Source: CAYWQB01 sp964460785 | GTDB taxonomy: Bacteria > Chlamydiota > Chlamydiia > Chlamydiales > CAYWQB01 | Assembly: GCA_964460785.1 (NCBI GenBank) | Contig: CAYWQB010000002.1 | Span: 1 to 64,000, forward strand | Length of the DNA: 64,000 nucleotides | Direction of reading: 5' to 3' | In this document: positions 8,745 through 18,095 of the stretch, piece after piece | Numbering within the stretch: position 1 is the first letter of the stretch | Layout of the letters: every line of letters begins with the position of its first letter | Notes under the pieces: model-generated | Seen by the model: only the letters and a program-made list of their open reading frames with translations | What the model was told of the DNA's origin: nothing | Databases searched by the model: none | Position numbers and translations under genes: made by a program

Positions 8745-9973
8745 AAATTATCTAAAGACATATCTGAAGACTGCAATAGCCATGTCATGATTGCAATGCC
8801 TCCTCCAAAGAAGAGAAGAAAAATAGGGCCACTGAGATCTTCTCCTAGATAGCTGTTAATACCACTATTCATAGAGCCAGCAAGGTAAAAACCGAAAAAT
8901 ACAAGTGCTATATAAAGACTTAACCTCGAGCGACTCAACTGGACATTGAATATCCTAAGGAAGAGAAAGAGCAGAATAAAGACGCCTCCAAAAGCTATAC
9001 TTCCTAAGACTAAACATGCATATACAAGATGGAGATTTCGTATAAGAATGACACCTGCAAGGGAGATGGATCCTAGAATAGACAATGCAAAGATCCAGGC
9101 TGGCTGAACATTGTGTAGTCGCTCTACAAACCTTTTTAAATCTATAAGAAGGCCTATTAAAAGACACCCTATGCCAAAACTAGAAAGGGAAGCCCACACA
9201 GTAGATCCTTGGCTCTCAATGCTCACATAGGCAGCTTCAAGGTGCTGTGCAGCCGAAACTATCATAAAGTATAACATCACACCTACAGAAAATAACCCAT
9301 AAAGAGTTGAGAAGAAGGAAGGTTTATGTAAACTAACTTCGTACGTATCCCCTCCTAATACGCTCTGCATATCATGCAGTAAACTCTTTCTCCTATAAAC
9401 TATATAAAATTCCTTTTCTTCAGCGGAAAGCCATGACTGCTTTAATGGATCGATCTGCACAAAAAAGTGCACCACCGCAAGCATGCAAAGGTTTAAAATA
9501 AGGAAAAAAACTCCTAGAGGATGCCACCCGAAGCTTGCTATCCATGTACTAAAGCTTTGGGTTGTATAGGCGAGGAGAAGTGCCATTACAAAAAATACAC
9601 CTCCCCAAATCTTTCCCTTAAAAGCAGGATGCACCCAGTTTGTGACAATTGTCCCTACTGCAGGAAGAATCCCCCCTCCTATCAATCCCACAAGGGGTAA
9701 AAATAGCTGCATGCCGACAAATGGAGGGTAGACCATCATAGCAAGGATCACTAGCACATGAGCTAGTATGACAGATATGATTAAGGGTTTTTCAGGAATA
9801 CTCCTGAAAAAACTTATAATTAAAGCCCCAATAGCAACAGATAAAAAATAAGGTCTAAGTGATCCCGAGGAGATATACTCTTCATATACAGCCAAGGAAA
9901 AAACTTGTGTCAGAGTGAAAAAACAGACAAGAAGGGTTGTTAGTAATACTTGCCGCCAACTTGAGCTGGGCAT
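8738..9973 (-). CDS. Major facilitator superfamily transporter
   Basis: A 411-residue membrane protein with about twelve hydrophobic spans and a central hydrophilic loop (SWLSAEEKEFYIVYRR to the following SFFSTLYG segment), the usual MFS layout. The ATG at 9973 is chosen because GTGGAGGAAAAGCT precedes it; an open frame continues 17 codons further upstream without a binding site. The fourth/fifth span region (GLIGGGILPAVGTIVTNW) resembles organophosphate/anion MFS carriers, but the substrate cannot be assigned. It lies directly downstream of gshF on the same strand and is probably cotranscribed with it. Confidence 0.8.
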   Translation of the reverse strand: MPSSSWRQVLLTTLLVCFFTLTQVFSLAVYEEYISSGSLRPYFLSVAIGALIISFFRSIPEKPLIISVILAHVLVILAMMVYPPFVGMQLFLPLVGLIGGGILPAVGTIVTNWVHPAFKGKIWGGVFFVMALLLAYTTQSFSTWIASFGWHPLGVFFLILNLCMLAVVHFFVQIDPLKQSWLSAEEKEFYIVYRRKSLLHDMQSVLGGDTYEVSLHKPSFFSTLYGLFSVGVMLYFMIVSAAQHLEAAYVSIESQGSTVWASLSSFGIGCLLIGLLIDLKRFVERLHNVQPAWIFALSILGSISLAGVILIRNLHLVYACLVLGSIAFGGVFILLFLFLRIFNVQLSRSRLSLYIALVFFGFYLAGSMNSGINSYLGEDLSGPIFLLFFGGGIAIMTWLLQSSDMSLDNFH

Positions 9974-10039
9974 AGCTTTTCCTCCACAAAGGTTCTCCCT
10001 CTTGTCTATCACAGGTTCATACAAATATTCAAAAAATCA

Positions 10040-12529
10040 TTATTTGATACGAAAACCGAGTAATTTTAGAACATCTTGCTCTACATAACGCGTTGTTCCA
10101 AGGAGGGGGTAACGATGTAGGTAGAGAGCTGGGTTAAAGTTGATCTCCAGCACAGCATACCCAGTAGAAGTAAAATTTGATGGATCTTCAATCATTATAT
10201 CCACCCCACACAAGTTGGCTTGTGCAGCCTTGGCTGCTTGCTCTGCAATCTTTTTGTATTCCTGGTGAGTAGAATCTGTGAAGTCTATGGTGTCTCCACC
10301 TGTACTTACATTACTATTTCTTCTTAAAAAGACGCGCTTACCTGCAGAAGGTATGGAAAGTGAAGAGAGCCCCTGCTCTTGTAAAAACGCTTTTTCAACT
10401 TTTCCTATTCGTAATGGATAGCGCATCTTAAAGCAGCGAGGGTTGCGGTTTTTTTCTCCCACAAGGGCACGTACTGTCCGCTTACCATCCCCTACAATAT
10501 TTGCAGGGATACGCTGGCAAACGGCAATACACTCTCCCCCAACAACTAAAAAGCGGTACTCTTCTCCTTGACAAAACTCTTCAAGCAACACCTCTTCATC
10601 AAGCATAAATGCTTGGTGAAGAGCTTGTTGAACAGCATGAGCATCTTGAGGGTCGACAAATGAAATCCCCTGGCCAAAATTTGTTGATGCAGGCTTCACA
10701 ACCACATGCTGCTCACAAGCAGATAAAAATGCCCCAGCCTCTTCTTTGGTAAAAATCCGAACTCCCTTCGGAACCCGAATGCCCACCTCTTGTAAGAGGT
10801 TTTTACTCACCTGCTTATTTTCCATTAAAAAGTAGGAAATTAAGGGATCTTTTGACGTATAGGTAGCCCGACAAATCACCTCTGTTTTTTTTCCTTGCTG
10901 CAAACGAAAAATGTGACTTTTTCGATCGATAGCTTCCACTTGAATCTTTTGTTTTTGTGCTTCTCGAAGAACCATTTGGGTTGAAATCTCAAGATCTTCA
11001 TACCCCGCTAAAAAATAGTCTTCTTTTGCTCTTTGCTTTGCCTCTTCTTCATCAGCAAAGAGGCTAGCTCTCTGCATTTTTGTTGAGGTCTCTGGAGAGC
11101 ACATATTGGCTAATTGTTGTGTTTGTTGGACAGAGCGTTCCAGGTTGTAGTCTACAAATTCTTTCTTTGATGTCAGTAGCTCTTCTATCATTTGAGCAGA
11201 AGGAGTCTCTTCTGGGTTGAGCGCCATTTTTCGACTCTCTGCAATTAAGCGATGGGCAGCTTTTTGATCAGAAGTAGGCAGTAAGCTGCTCACCTCTGCC
11301 ATCTGATCTAAGATCTCTAGAGCCCATTTTTGAAGGGCAATAAGGTGCCCTTTCCTTTCTAATCTCAACCGAGGCTTACGGCCATGGCTGGCCACATGAG
11401 CCTGATTTGCACAGATCTCTTTTTGCTCTTGCGGGGTGATTAAGGGGCTTTTTTCCAAAGCACAAGCAAGTATCAGCAATTGATGAAACAGCATCGAATC
11501 TGCAGAAACTCCCTCTATTTCCATCGGATTATTGTCTAGTGCCCGTAACTCTAAGTAATGAACACCCCCCTGTCTTAATCCATACAATAGCCCCTTATCC
11601 ATATAAGAGGCCTTTGCCCGAATTCTGGAATAGTGCTCCGCCTCTACCTGCAGCAACTTATCATTGAGCTGCTTTTGCTTTCCTCGACTCATAAGACCAA
11701 TCTTGGCAAAGGCTGGATGGGTCGTCTGGAGACACTTTTCAAGACTGGTACAATGCTCAGATAAAGAGTTATAAGAAACACTATGCTGCGCCTGTACTTT
11801 GCTAAAATAGCCCCAGCGACTCATGCGCAATGAGGTGGCATATGGACCATAAAGAGTCTGCTTTGCATGTTGCTTTAGCCATTTAGGAGAGCGAGAAAAG
11901 TAGCTTGAGTCAGCAGCTGGAGACCTACCCATAAGGTAGCTCACAATCCACCCTTTGCGTAGGTAGTTCCGAACAATCGCTAAGTACTGTTCTGAAACCC
12001 ATGAGGAAAACTCTCCCTCTCCTTCATAATCATACAAAGCCTGCCAAAAGCTTTGATCAAAAGAAAAGTTATGATGAACGCCGGAGATCATCTGCATTTT
12101 CTTACCATAGCGGTGGCTCAACCCCTGACGGTAAATTTCTTTCTTTTTTCCTTCTTCAGTAGATCCAAATTGCGCAATGGGGATGGCACTTTCCTTAGGT
12201 AACTGACAGGGCAAGCTATTGGGCCATAAAAACTCTCCGGCTGTTAAGTTTGCCGCAACAAATGCAAGAATTTCACGCAAGGAGCGCAAGCAGGACCGAC
12301 GACTTTTAAATGGTTGGGTAATCAGTTCAAGCTGAGCATCAGAAAAATCTAAGCTAATAAAGGGGTGTTTGAGTGGGCTCCCAAAATGTGAAGGATGGGC
12401 AGATAAAGCGAGTTCTCCTCTAGGGTTGACTCGAAGAGCCTCTTTTTCTAGACCATGCTTGGACAAGCTTAAGCGTTCCCCCCACTGTCGATCTTTCACT
12501 ATATCCTGATAAGCTGCTTTCCAAACCAT
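10040..12529 (-). CDS. gshF: Bifunctional glutamate-cysteine ligase / glutathione synthetase
   Basis: An 829-residue fusion enzyme that makes glutathione in two ATP-dependent steps. The N-terminal half (about 1-480) is a GshA-type glutamate-cysteine ligase, recognisable from SKHGLEKEALRV near the start, the ISGVHHNFSF substrate segment and LELRALDNNP. The C-terminal half (about 520-829) is an ATP-grasp ligase, with VVKPASTNFGQGISF, EEFCQGEEYRFLVV and ending in VLEINFNPALYLHRYP. The order and length match GshF/GshAB of streptococci and some Gram-negatives. Members of Chlamydiaceae lack glutathione synthesis as far as I know, so this is an accessory trait of this lineage. The MFS gene follows after about 66 bases. 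Confidence 0.95.
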   Translation of the reverse strand: MVWKAAYQDIVKDRQWGERLSLSKHGLEKEALRVNPRGELALSAHPSHFGSPLKHPFISLDFSDAQLELITQPFKSRRSCLRSLREILAFVAANLTAGEFLWPNSLPCQLPKESAIPIAQFGSTEEGKKKEIYRQGLSHRYGKKMQMISGVHHNFSFDQSFWQALYDYEGEGEFSSWVSEQYLAIVRNYLRKGWIVSYLMGRSPAADSSYFSRSPKWLKQHAKQTLYGPYATSLRMSRWGYFSKVQAQHSVSYNSLSEHCTSLEKCLQTTHPAFAKIGLMSRGKQKQLNDKLLQVEAEHYSRIRAKASYMDKGLLYGLRQGGVHYLELRALDNNPMEIEGVSADSMLFHQLLILACALEKSPLITPQEQKEICANQAHVASHGRKPRLRLERKGHLIALQKWALEILDQMAEVSSLLPTSDQKAAHRLIAESRKMALNPEETPSAQMIEELLTSKKEFVDYNLERSVQQTQQLANMCSPETSTKMQRASLFADEEEAKQRAKEDYFLAGYEDLEISTQMVLREAQKQKIQVEAIDRKSHIFRLQQGKKTEVICRATYTSKDPLISYFLMENKQVSKNLLQEVGIRVPKGVRIFTKEEAGAFLSACEQHVVVKPASTNFGQGISFVDPQDAHAVQQALHQAFMLDEEVLLEEFCQGEEYRFLVVGGECIAVCQRIPANIVGDGKRTVRALVGEKNRNPRCFKMRYPLRIGKVEKAFLQEQGLSSLSIPSAGKRVFLRRNSNVSTGGDTIDFTDSTHQEYKKIAEQAAKAAQANLCGVDIMIEDPSNFTSTGYAVLEINFNPALYLHRYPLLGTTRYVEQDVLKLLGFRIK

Positions 12530-12600
12530 TTGTTGTCTCGTGCGGTTTCAATAAATTGAATGAGCAACTAAAATGGCAAAAAAATCAAATTCTGGAAACC

Positions 12601-13875
12601 ATGAAGAGTTTACGCGAACCGATCCCTAGCTTCTCCTATATTTTAAAAGCCTCCCAAGCTCCTATTTTGAGTATTATGATACTCATGATCTGCAATGGAT
12701 TTTTCCTCACTTACATTAGTGTGAGACTTGAACTTGAAAAGGTGTCTACCTGGGATATAGGTCTTGTGCACTCAGCCTTTTACCTTGGCTTACTTATTGG
12801 CAGCACAAGAATAGAGCCTCTTATTGCACGAATAGGACACATCCGCACCTATGCGACCTTTGCAAGCATGTTAACTGCTACGATCCTTGCCCAGGGTTTT
12901 TGGATTCATCCCTACTACTGGCTTATCTTACGTTTTTTTGCAGGCATCTCCCTAGCTGGGCTTTATATTGTGATTGAAAGTTGGCTACTTGTGAATAGCC
13001 CCCATGAAAAAAGAGGGAAAATGCTCTCGGTATATATGGTCGCTCTTTATGCAACCCAATCATTAAGCCAGTTCATTATTGACTGGATTCCCCTCCTTGG
13101 CTTGATTCCCTACCTAGTAGCATCAATCTTTTGTGTTCTGTCTCTTATTCCTCTTACTGTTACCTATACATGTCCTCCCAATATCCCAGACTCTGCCCAC
13201 GTTCCTCTCTTAAGTCTTTTTAAAGCATCTCCTTTTGGCTTTTCTGGCTGCTTGATTTCTGGGTTTATGATCAGTGCGATATACAGTTTGGCTCCTAACT
13301 TCTCTCAAGAAGTTGGGCTAAATATTGCCCTTTTTACTAGCTCAACAATTGCTGGAGGATTCTTACTCCAATGGCCGATTGGACACCTTTCTGATATTTT
13401 TGACCGCTCCAGAGTTCTACTCTCTTTAAGTATCGCAACGATTTTTCCTTGTGTTATTCTTGCTCTTTTCCACTCCCAATCTTACCTTCCCTACTTTCTT
13501 GGCTTCCTCATTGGAGGATTCTCATTTGCGATCTACCCTGTAAGCATTTCCCAGGTGTGCGATAGAACAGACTCAGGAGAAATCACTAGGACAGCAGGTG
13601 TTTTACTTCTTGCATATGGCATGGGCTCTGTGATTGGACCCATGGCTCTTTCTGGAGCCATGCAAGCTATTTCTCCTCTCAGCCTGTTTTATGGCTTAGC
13701 TCTTTTAGCAACGATTCTTTCTGGTATTGGTCTTTACTCCAGTATTGCGCGTAAACGCGTTCCTATGGAAGAGCAGTCCGACTACGTAGCCCTCCCAAGA
13801 ACAACACCCATTGTCTATGAGCTTGACCCGCGTAGTTCAGAGGAAGAAGAGGAAGAAGAGGAAGAGAGTTTATGA
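12601..13875 (+). CDS. MFS transporter (YcaD-like)
   Basis: A 424-residue twelve-span carrier. GLVHSAFYLGLLIGS and RFFAGISLAGLYIVIESWL correspond to the second and fourth/fifth spans of the YcaD-like branch of MFS. I start at the ATG at 12601, with CTGGAAACC upstream; an in-frame TTG at 12556 would add 15 polar residues without a better binding site. The C-terminus ends in a run of nine glutamates encoded by GAA/GAG repeats, directly before the ATP-binding gene, whose start codon overlaps the stop by four bases. Those three genes form one operon. Substrate unknown. Confidence 0.82.
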   Translation: MKSLREPIPSFSYILKASQAPILSIMILMICNGFFLTYISVRLELEKVSTWDIGLVHSAFYLGLLIGSTRIEPLIARIGHIRTYATFASMLTATILAQGFWIHPYYWLILRFFAGISLAGLYIVIESWLLVNSPHEKRGKMLSVYMVALYATQSLSQFIIDWIPLLGLIPYLVASIFCVLSLIPLTVTYTCPPNIPDSAHVPLLSLFKASPFGFSGCLISGFMISAIYSLAPNFSQEVGLNIALFTSSTIAGGFLLQWPIGHLSDIFDRSRVLLSLSIATIFPCVILALFHSQSYLPYFLGFLIGGFSFAIYPVSISQVCDRTDSGEITRTAGVLLLAYGMGSVIGPMALSGAMQAISPLSLFYGLALLATILSGIGLYSSIARKRVPMEEQSDYVALPRTTPIVYELDPRSSEEEEEEEEESL

Positions 13876-14777
13876 CCGCTCTGCCCTTACAGGTTCAAAG
13901 CCTTTCAAAGTACTATGGCAGCTTCTGTGCAGTGAAGTCTGTTGACTTTACCATTGAGCCTGGAAAGATTTTTGGCCTCCTTGGCCCAAATGGTGCAGGG
14001 AAGACATCGATCATCTCTGTAATCAATACTCTAGAAACTCCATCTGCAGGTGATGTCTTAGTTTTTGACACCTCTGTTCGCTCTAATCCAAGAAAAGCAA
14101 AAAGTCTTCTGGGTTGTGTACCTCAGGAACTTATTCATCATGGCTTCTTCAGTATTGAGGAAATTTTACACCAGTACTCAGGCTATTATGGAATCAAAAG
14201 TAACCATCATCACATTGAACACCTACTCGAACGCTTAGATCTCGCTGTTCACCGCCATAAACGCGTAAAGGAGCTAAGTGGGGGGATGAAAAGGCGCTTA
14301 CTGATTGCAAGAGCCTTGCTACATAAGCCAAAACTCGTTCTTCTGGATGAGCCCACAGCTGGTGTGGATTTAGAACTGCGCACTCGACTTTGGGAGTTTG
14401 TTCGAGAGCTTAGGGACGAGGGTGTCACCTTCTTAATCACCACCCACTATATTGAAGAAGCACAAGCTCTATGTGATAAAATTGCCATTATCAACCATGG
14501 ATCAATTGTAGAAACCGGACCTACCCAATCTTTGATTTCTAAGTATGCCTCTCGAGCTGTAACAATAGAAGTGAAAGAGGACCCTGGTGCTTTAACCCAC
14601 CAAGCGCTGGTTTCAAAGGACGGGTTACGCCTTACTTTTCAGCTAAAGGCAAAAGAAAAAGTAGGGAGCTTGCTTCATACCCTTCCCTTTAAGCTAGAAG
14701 ACATTCGAGACTTATCTATTTCGGAAGGAACTTTGGAGCAGGCCTTGATGCATATTTTGGAGAGGAAGAGTGAGTAA
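13872..14777 (+). CDS. ABC-2 type exporter ATP-binding subunit
   Basis: A 301-residue ATPase. Walker A is GPNGAGKTS (about residues 36-44), the signature is LSGGMKRRL, Walker B is LVLLDEPTAGVD and the switch His lies in LITTHYIEEAQ. A C-terminal domain of about 75 residues (from VTIEVKED) matches the regulatory tail of DrrA/NodI-type exporters. It powers the permease encoded immediately downstream, with an 8-base overlap. The class exports drugs, lipids or polysaccharides; the cargo here is not evident. Confidence 0.93.
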   Translation: MTALPLQVQSLSKYYGSFCAVKSVDFTIEPGKIFGLLGPNGAGKTSIISVINTLETPSAGDVLVFDTSVRSNPRKAKSLLGCVPQELIHHGFFSIEEILHQYSGYYGIKSNHHHIEHLLERLDLAVHRHKRVKELSGGMKRRLLIARALLHKPKLVLLDEPTAGVDLELRTRLWEFVRELRDEGVTFLITTHYIEEAQALCDKIAIINHGSIVETGPTQSLISKYASRAVTIEVKEDPGALTHQALVSKDGLRLTFQLKAKEKVGSLLHTLPFKLEDIRDLSISEGTLEQALMHILERKSE

Positions 14778-15576
14778 GCCCCTAACGCGTGATTTACATT
14801 GGACCCCTTTCTTTTCCCTATTCAAACGGGAAACACGGCGATTTTTTAAAGTCTTTTTCCAGACGGTAGCCTCTCCTTTGATTAGCGTTTTTCTTTACAT
14901 GCTAATCTTTGGAGCCAGCATCGGCAAAGAAATCCAACCTGCTCCTGGAATTAGCTATTTAGCTTTTTTACTGCCAGGGCTTGTTATGATGTCTAGCTTG
15001 CGCAATGCCTTTGATAATTCTTCTGGCTCTATTATTACCTCTAAGTTTGTTGGTGAGTTGGAAAGCTTGAAAATTTCCCCTCTATCGAAAACGCAAATTG
15101 CCTGGGCCTATGCTCTTGGGGGAATGGTTCGAGGGACTTTTGTTGCTGTTCTCAACTTTCTTGTGGGCTTAGTATTTGAATGGTTGATTAATGGGGAAGC
15201 TCATACAGGGATCGATTCTCCCCTATGGTTTTGCTACTTTCTCTTTATTGGAGGGCTAGGGATGGGAAACCTTGGCCTTGCAGCAGCTATGTTTTCTCGC
15301 AGTATCGAGCAGGTTACTGCATTTAGCACATTTATCCTCTTACCTCTTATTTATTTAGGTGGAGTATTTTTCTCTTTATCCAAGCTTTCTATCTTTTGGC
15401 AGCGTGTGGCAGAGCTAAATCCTCTCCTTTATGTGGTCAATGGGATGCGTTATGCTCTTATTGGAGTTTCTGACTTCTCTATCCTAACCATGGCTTCTAT
15501 AAGTGCAGCTTTTCTTCTTGCGACCTACTGCTTCGCTCTGCTTAGTCTGCAGTATGGTTCTTTTAAGCGCTGGTGA
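14770..15576 (+). CDS. ABC-2 type exporter permease
   Basis: A 268-residue integral membrane protein with six predicted spans and the ABC-2 membrane pattern: ISVFLYMLIFGASIG, then LPGLVMMSSLRNAF, then the late signature NPLLYVVNGMRYALIGV. It starts at GTG inside the end of the ATPase gene, which indicates translational coupling. With the upstream ATPase it forms a DrrAB/NodIJ-like exporter. The 3' end overlaps the convergent small gene by 14 bases. Confidence 0.92.
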   Translation: MSKPLTRDLHWTPFFSLFKRETRRFFKVFFQTVASPLISVFLYMLIFGASIGKEIQPAPGISYLAFLLPGLVMMSSLRNAFDNSSGSIITSKFVGELESLKISPLSKTQIAWAYALGGMVRGTFVAVLNFLVGLVFEWLINGEAHTGIDSPLWFCYFLFIGGLGMGNLGLAAAMFSRSIEQVTAFSTFILLPLIYLGGVFFSLSKLSIFWQRVAELNPLLYVVNGMRYALIGVSDFSILTMASISAAFLLATYCFALLSLQYGSFKRW

Positions 15577-15964
15577 CTTTTTGTAGCTTTTTTACTTCTG
15601 CCTCAACAAGAGGTTCTAAGGAAGAGAGTCCTTTCTCTGGCAAAAGTTTTTTAAAGGCTAGTAGACGATCGATAAGATCTTGAGCAATACTGGGACTAGA
15701 GGGCGCTCGTCTATACTCATTAGCATCAGAAAGGAGGCTATTGACTTGAACTTGCAGCTGATGCTGTTCGATGCTTTCTTGCATCTCACTTAAAGCTTCT
15801 TTTTCCTCTTTGCTTCTCTCTTCAGAGGTAAGCTCTTCTAAGAAGGAAAGTACTACTTCTAGCTCCTCCAAGATCAAGCTCTCATCGCCTAAACTCAAAG
15901 CATAATCAATTTTTTTATCTAAAGAGAGCAAACGCTCATGAAAATGGTTATTCCCCTGACTCAT
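15563..15964 (-). CDS. Hypothetical acidic helical protein
   Basis: A 133-residue protein rich in Glu, Leu, Ser and Lys, without a signal peptide, cysteine or membrane span. Heptad-like spacing (LEELEVVLSFLEEL, EKEALSEMQESIEQHQLQ) predicts coiled coil over residues 30-80. TCCTGGAGGGGACT just before the ATG is a very strong ribosome binding site, which supports expression. I recognise no family. It could be a small chaperone-like or structural protein; chlamydial type III chaperones are of this size and acidity, but no specific motif supports that. Confidence 0.6.
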   Translation of the reverse strand: MSQGNNHFHERLLSLDKKIDYALSLGDESLILEELEVVLSFLEELTSEERSKEEKEALSEMQESIEQHQLQVQVNSLLSDANEYRRAPSSPSIAQDLIDRLLAFKKLLPEKGLSSLEPLVEAEVKKLQKVTSA

Positions 15965-16040
15965 AGTCCCCTCCAGGAGTACCTATCTAAAAGAGACTAT
16001 ACTACAATAATTAATTTAATAAAAATTAATTAAATTTTAA

Positions 16041-16952
16041 CTATACAGAGAAATTTCCAACTAAATCAAATAAATTGCTCTTTTCAGCTAAATAAACTAG
16101 TTGTGCAGGTGTTGTATAACAGCTAATTATAGGGGTAGGAGAACCACTCAACTGAAAGTCAGCCGTTTGAAGCATCCAAGCTACAAGGTAAGAACAGTAA
16201 ACATGGTCAACTTCTAAAGGAGAAAGAGCGCCTTCTTCAGGGGAAAAGGTGTAATTTGAAGGGCTCAGAAAGAAAAAGCGGCTAGATTCTACATTAGGGA
16301 AAAGGCTTAAGGCTGCATGAGCTGTTGAATACGAGACCGCTTGCTCTGGCTGCTGATGACAATATGCTTCCACTTCTTTTGCAACTTTTACCACTTGCTT
16401 CCGTAACTGAGAGTCTTGAATACGGTAAATACGGTAACTTTCGCTATCACCTTCAGTTAAGGAAAACTCAGGGTCATCAATGCTTAAAACACGCACCCCT
16501 TTAGCCGTTCTAGGTACAGATTCAAGAAGCTTTCCCTCGCCAATATAAATGGCTGTATGCACATAGGCATTGAAAGCATCTACTTCATTAGATCCCCAAA
16601 AAGAAGAGAGGGACTGAGCCTGCATAATTGCATAATCGATCTCTTCTCCATCTTCTCCTCTCCAGGCATCTTCGAGTGTAGAAGATTCATTCCCTGCTTT
16701 AAAAAAGACAATATCACCGGGAAGAAGTCGTCGCTTTAAGTCTCTAGAGTCATAGCGATAAACCTTTTCTCCCTGGTAAAGATAGGTATGCTTACCAAGA
16801 AACCGCTGCTGAAACATTCTATGCCCCTTTGCATAATCGGCAACAGCTATATAGCTTTTTGGCAGGTAAGGTTCCGAGGTCGACTCTATAGGTGTATGAA
16901 AAATACACCCCAAAACCAAAAAAGAGATAAGTAAGCGAATCGTATAATTCAT
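16041..16952 (-). CDS. Secreted permuted NlpC/P60-like cysteine hydrolase
   Basis: A 303-residue protein with an N-terminal signal sequence (about 1-24). LPGDIVFF (77-84) is the strand that opens NlpC/P60-like domains. The candidate His132 lies in YVHTAIYIG and the candidate nucleophile Cys253 in VYCSYLVAW, so His comes before Cys as in the permuted YiiX/YebB-like papain-fold group. Such enzymes cut peptides or acyl/amide bonds, often in cell wall or lipid metabolism. An exported peptidoglycan-remodelling role is plausible for a chlamydia with little or no wall, but is not proven. TTGAGGATTTATA precedes the ATG. Confidence 0.7.
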   Translation of the reverse strand: MNYTIRLLISFLVLGCIFHTPIESTSEPYLPKSYIAVADYAKGHRMFQQRFLGKHTYLYQGEKVYRYDSRDLKRRLLPGDIVFFKAGNESSTLEDAWRGEDGEEIDYAIMQAQSLSSFWGSNEVDAFNAYVHTAIYIGEGKLLESVPRTAKGVRVLSIDDPEFSLTEGDSESYRIYRIQDSQLRKQVVKVAKEVEAYCHQQPEQAVSYSTAHAALSLFPNVESSRFFFLSPSNYTFSPEEGALSPLEVDHVYCSYLVAWMLQTADFQLSGSPTPIISCYTTPAQLVYLAEKSNLFDLVGNFSV

Positions 16953-16977
16953 TATAAATCCTCAAATTATTAAGAAT

Positions 16978-17006
16978 ATTATAACAAATTATAAAGATTA
17001 AATCAA
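16978..17006 (-). promoter_or_regulatory. Sigma70-type promoter of the NlpC-like gene
   Basis: TTGATT (17006-17001) and TATAAT (16983-16978) are separated by exactly 17 AT-rich bases. The predicted start of transcription falls about 20 bases upstream of the ATG at 16952. Confidence 0.55.
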
Positions 17007-17025
17007 CGCAATTTCCATTCTTGAA

Positions 17026-17050
17026 AGCAGCCCTCTAGGCAAGGGCTGCT
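17026..17050 (-). terminator. Hairpin downstream of kbl-tdh
   Basis: A perfect 9-bp stem (AGCAGCCCT / AGGGCTGCT) with a 7-base loop lies 17 bases after the tdh stop. It is followed on the minus strand by a short T stretch (CTTTC). It probably ends the kbl-tdh transcript, although the T tract is weak. Confidence 0.6.
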
Positions 17051-17066
17051 TAGGGCGTAAAAAGCG

Positions 17067-18095
17067 CTACTCCCAAGAGAGAATCACTTTGCCTGCTTCA
17101 CCAGAAAGCATCGCATCAAAGCCCTTCTGGAAATCATCTACATGAAAATGATGTGTAATCACTGGCTTTATATTTAAGCCGCTCTCTAGAAGAGTACACA
17201 TTTTGTACCATGTCTCAAAAATCTGGCGCCCGTAGATCCCTTGAATGGTCAACATTTTAAAGATTACCTGGTTCCAGTCGATCCCTGTCTGACTTGGAAG
17301 AAGTCCAAGCAGAGCCACTTTCCCTCCATGATTCATCGCTCCGAGCATCTGATTAAAAGCTTCTTTGCTTCCTGACATCTCTAGACCCACATCAAAGCCC
17401 TCTTTCATGCCAAGCTCTTGCATAACAGATGAAAGGTCTTCATTCAGTACATTTACTGCACGTGTGGCACCCATTTCTTCTGCAAGCTGCAAGCGATACG
17501 GGTTGATATCGGTAATGACGACATGTCGAGCACCAATCTTCTTCACAATGGCGATAGCCATAATTCCAATAGGGCCCGCTCCTGTAATTAGGACATCTTC
17601 TCCTACACAATCAAACTGCAAGGCAGTGTGCACTGTATTTCCAAAAGGATCAAAAATAGCCGCTTCATCATCACTAACACTATCAGGGAGCTTAAAGACA
17701 TTTTCTTCAGGAAGAAGAAAGTACTCGGAAAAACATCCGGTGCAGTCATACCCTACCCCACGTGTCTTGCGACATAAATGGCGATTTCCCGCCCGACAGT
17801 TTCGACAAAGGCCACATGTTAAATGGCCTTCCCCTGACACTCGATCTCCAGGCTTACACAAGGTGACAGCAGAGCCCACCTCTTCCACAACACCAGCAAA
17901 TTCATGGCCAATGGTTAGAGGCACAGGCACTGTTTTTTGCGCCCACTCATCCCACTTGTAAATATGGACGTCTGTCCCACAAATTGATGTCTTTCGAATC
18001 TTAATCAAAACCTCTTTAGGCCCTGGAGCCTTAGGTTTTGGAGCATCATACATCTCTACGCCAGGAGCGCTTTTCAGTTTTCCAATCGCTTTCAT
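17067..18095 (-). CDS. tdh: L-threonine 3-dehydrogenase
   Basis: A 342-residue zinc-dependent medium-chain dehydrogenase that oxidises L-threonine to 2-amino-3-ketobutyrate with NAD+. Catalytic zinc ligands are Cys39 (SICGTDVH) and GHE (63-65). Structural zinc cysteines are at about 94, 97, 100 and 108 (CGLCRNCRAGNRHLC). The nucleotide-binding motif is GAGPIGIMA. Length and motifs fit bacterial Tdh throughout. The start codon follows the kbl stop directly (TAAATG), so the two enzymes of the threonine-to-glycine route are cotranscribed. Confidence 0.97.
   Translation of the reverse strand: MKAIGKLKSAPGVEMYDAPKPKAPGPKEVLIKIRKTSICGTDVHIYKWDEWAQKTVPVPLTIGHEFAGVVEEVGSAVTLCKPGDRVSGEGHLTCGLCRNCRAGNRHLCRKTRGVGYDCTGCFSEYFLLPEENVFKLPDSVSDDEAAIFDPFGNTVHTALQFDCVGEDVLITGAGPIGIMAIAIVKKIGARHVVITDINPYRLQLAEEMGATRAVNVLNEDLSSVMQELGMKEGFDVGLEMSGSKEAFNQMLGAMNHGGKVALLGLLPSQTGIDWNQVIFKMLTIQGIYGRQIFETWYKMCTLLESGLNIKPVITHHFHVDDFQKGFDAMLSGEAGKVILSWE

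Noticed and set aside
13840..13871. GAA/GAG run coding for polyglutamate at the end of the MFS protein, considered as a regulatory repeat
   Set aside because: It is a simple coding microsatellite that also serves as purine-rich ribosome binding site for the ABC ATPase; nothing more is supported.
17365..17961. 198-codon open frame antisense to tdh
   Set aside because: It is the shadow of a well-conserved tdh gene; Ser/Pro/Thr-rich translation without family resemblance.
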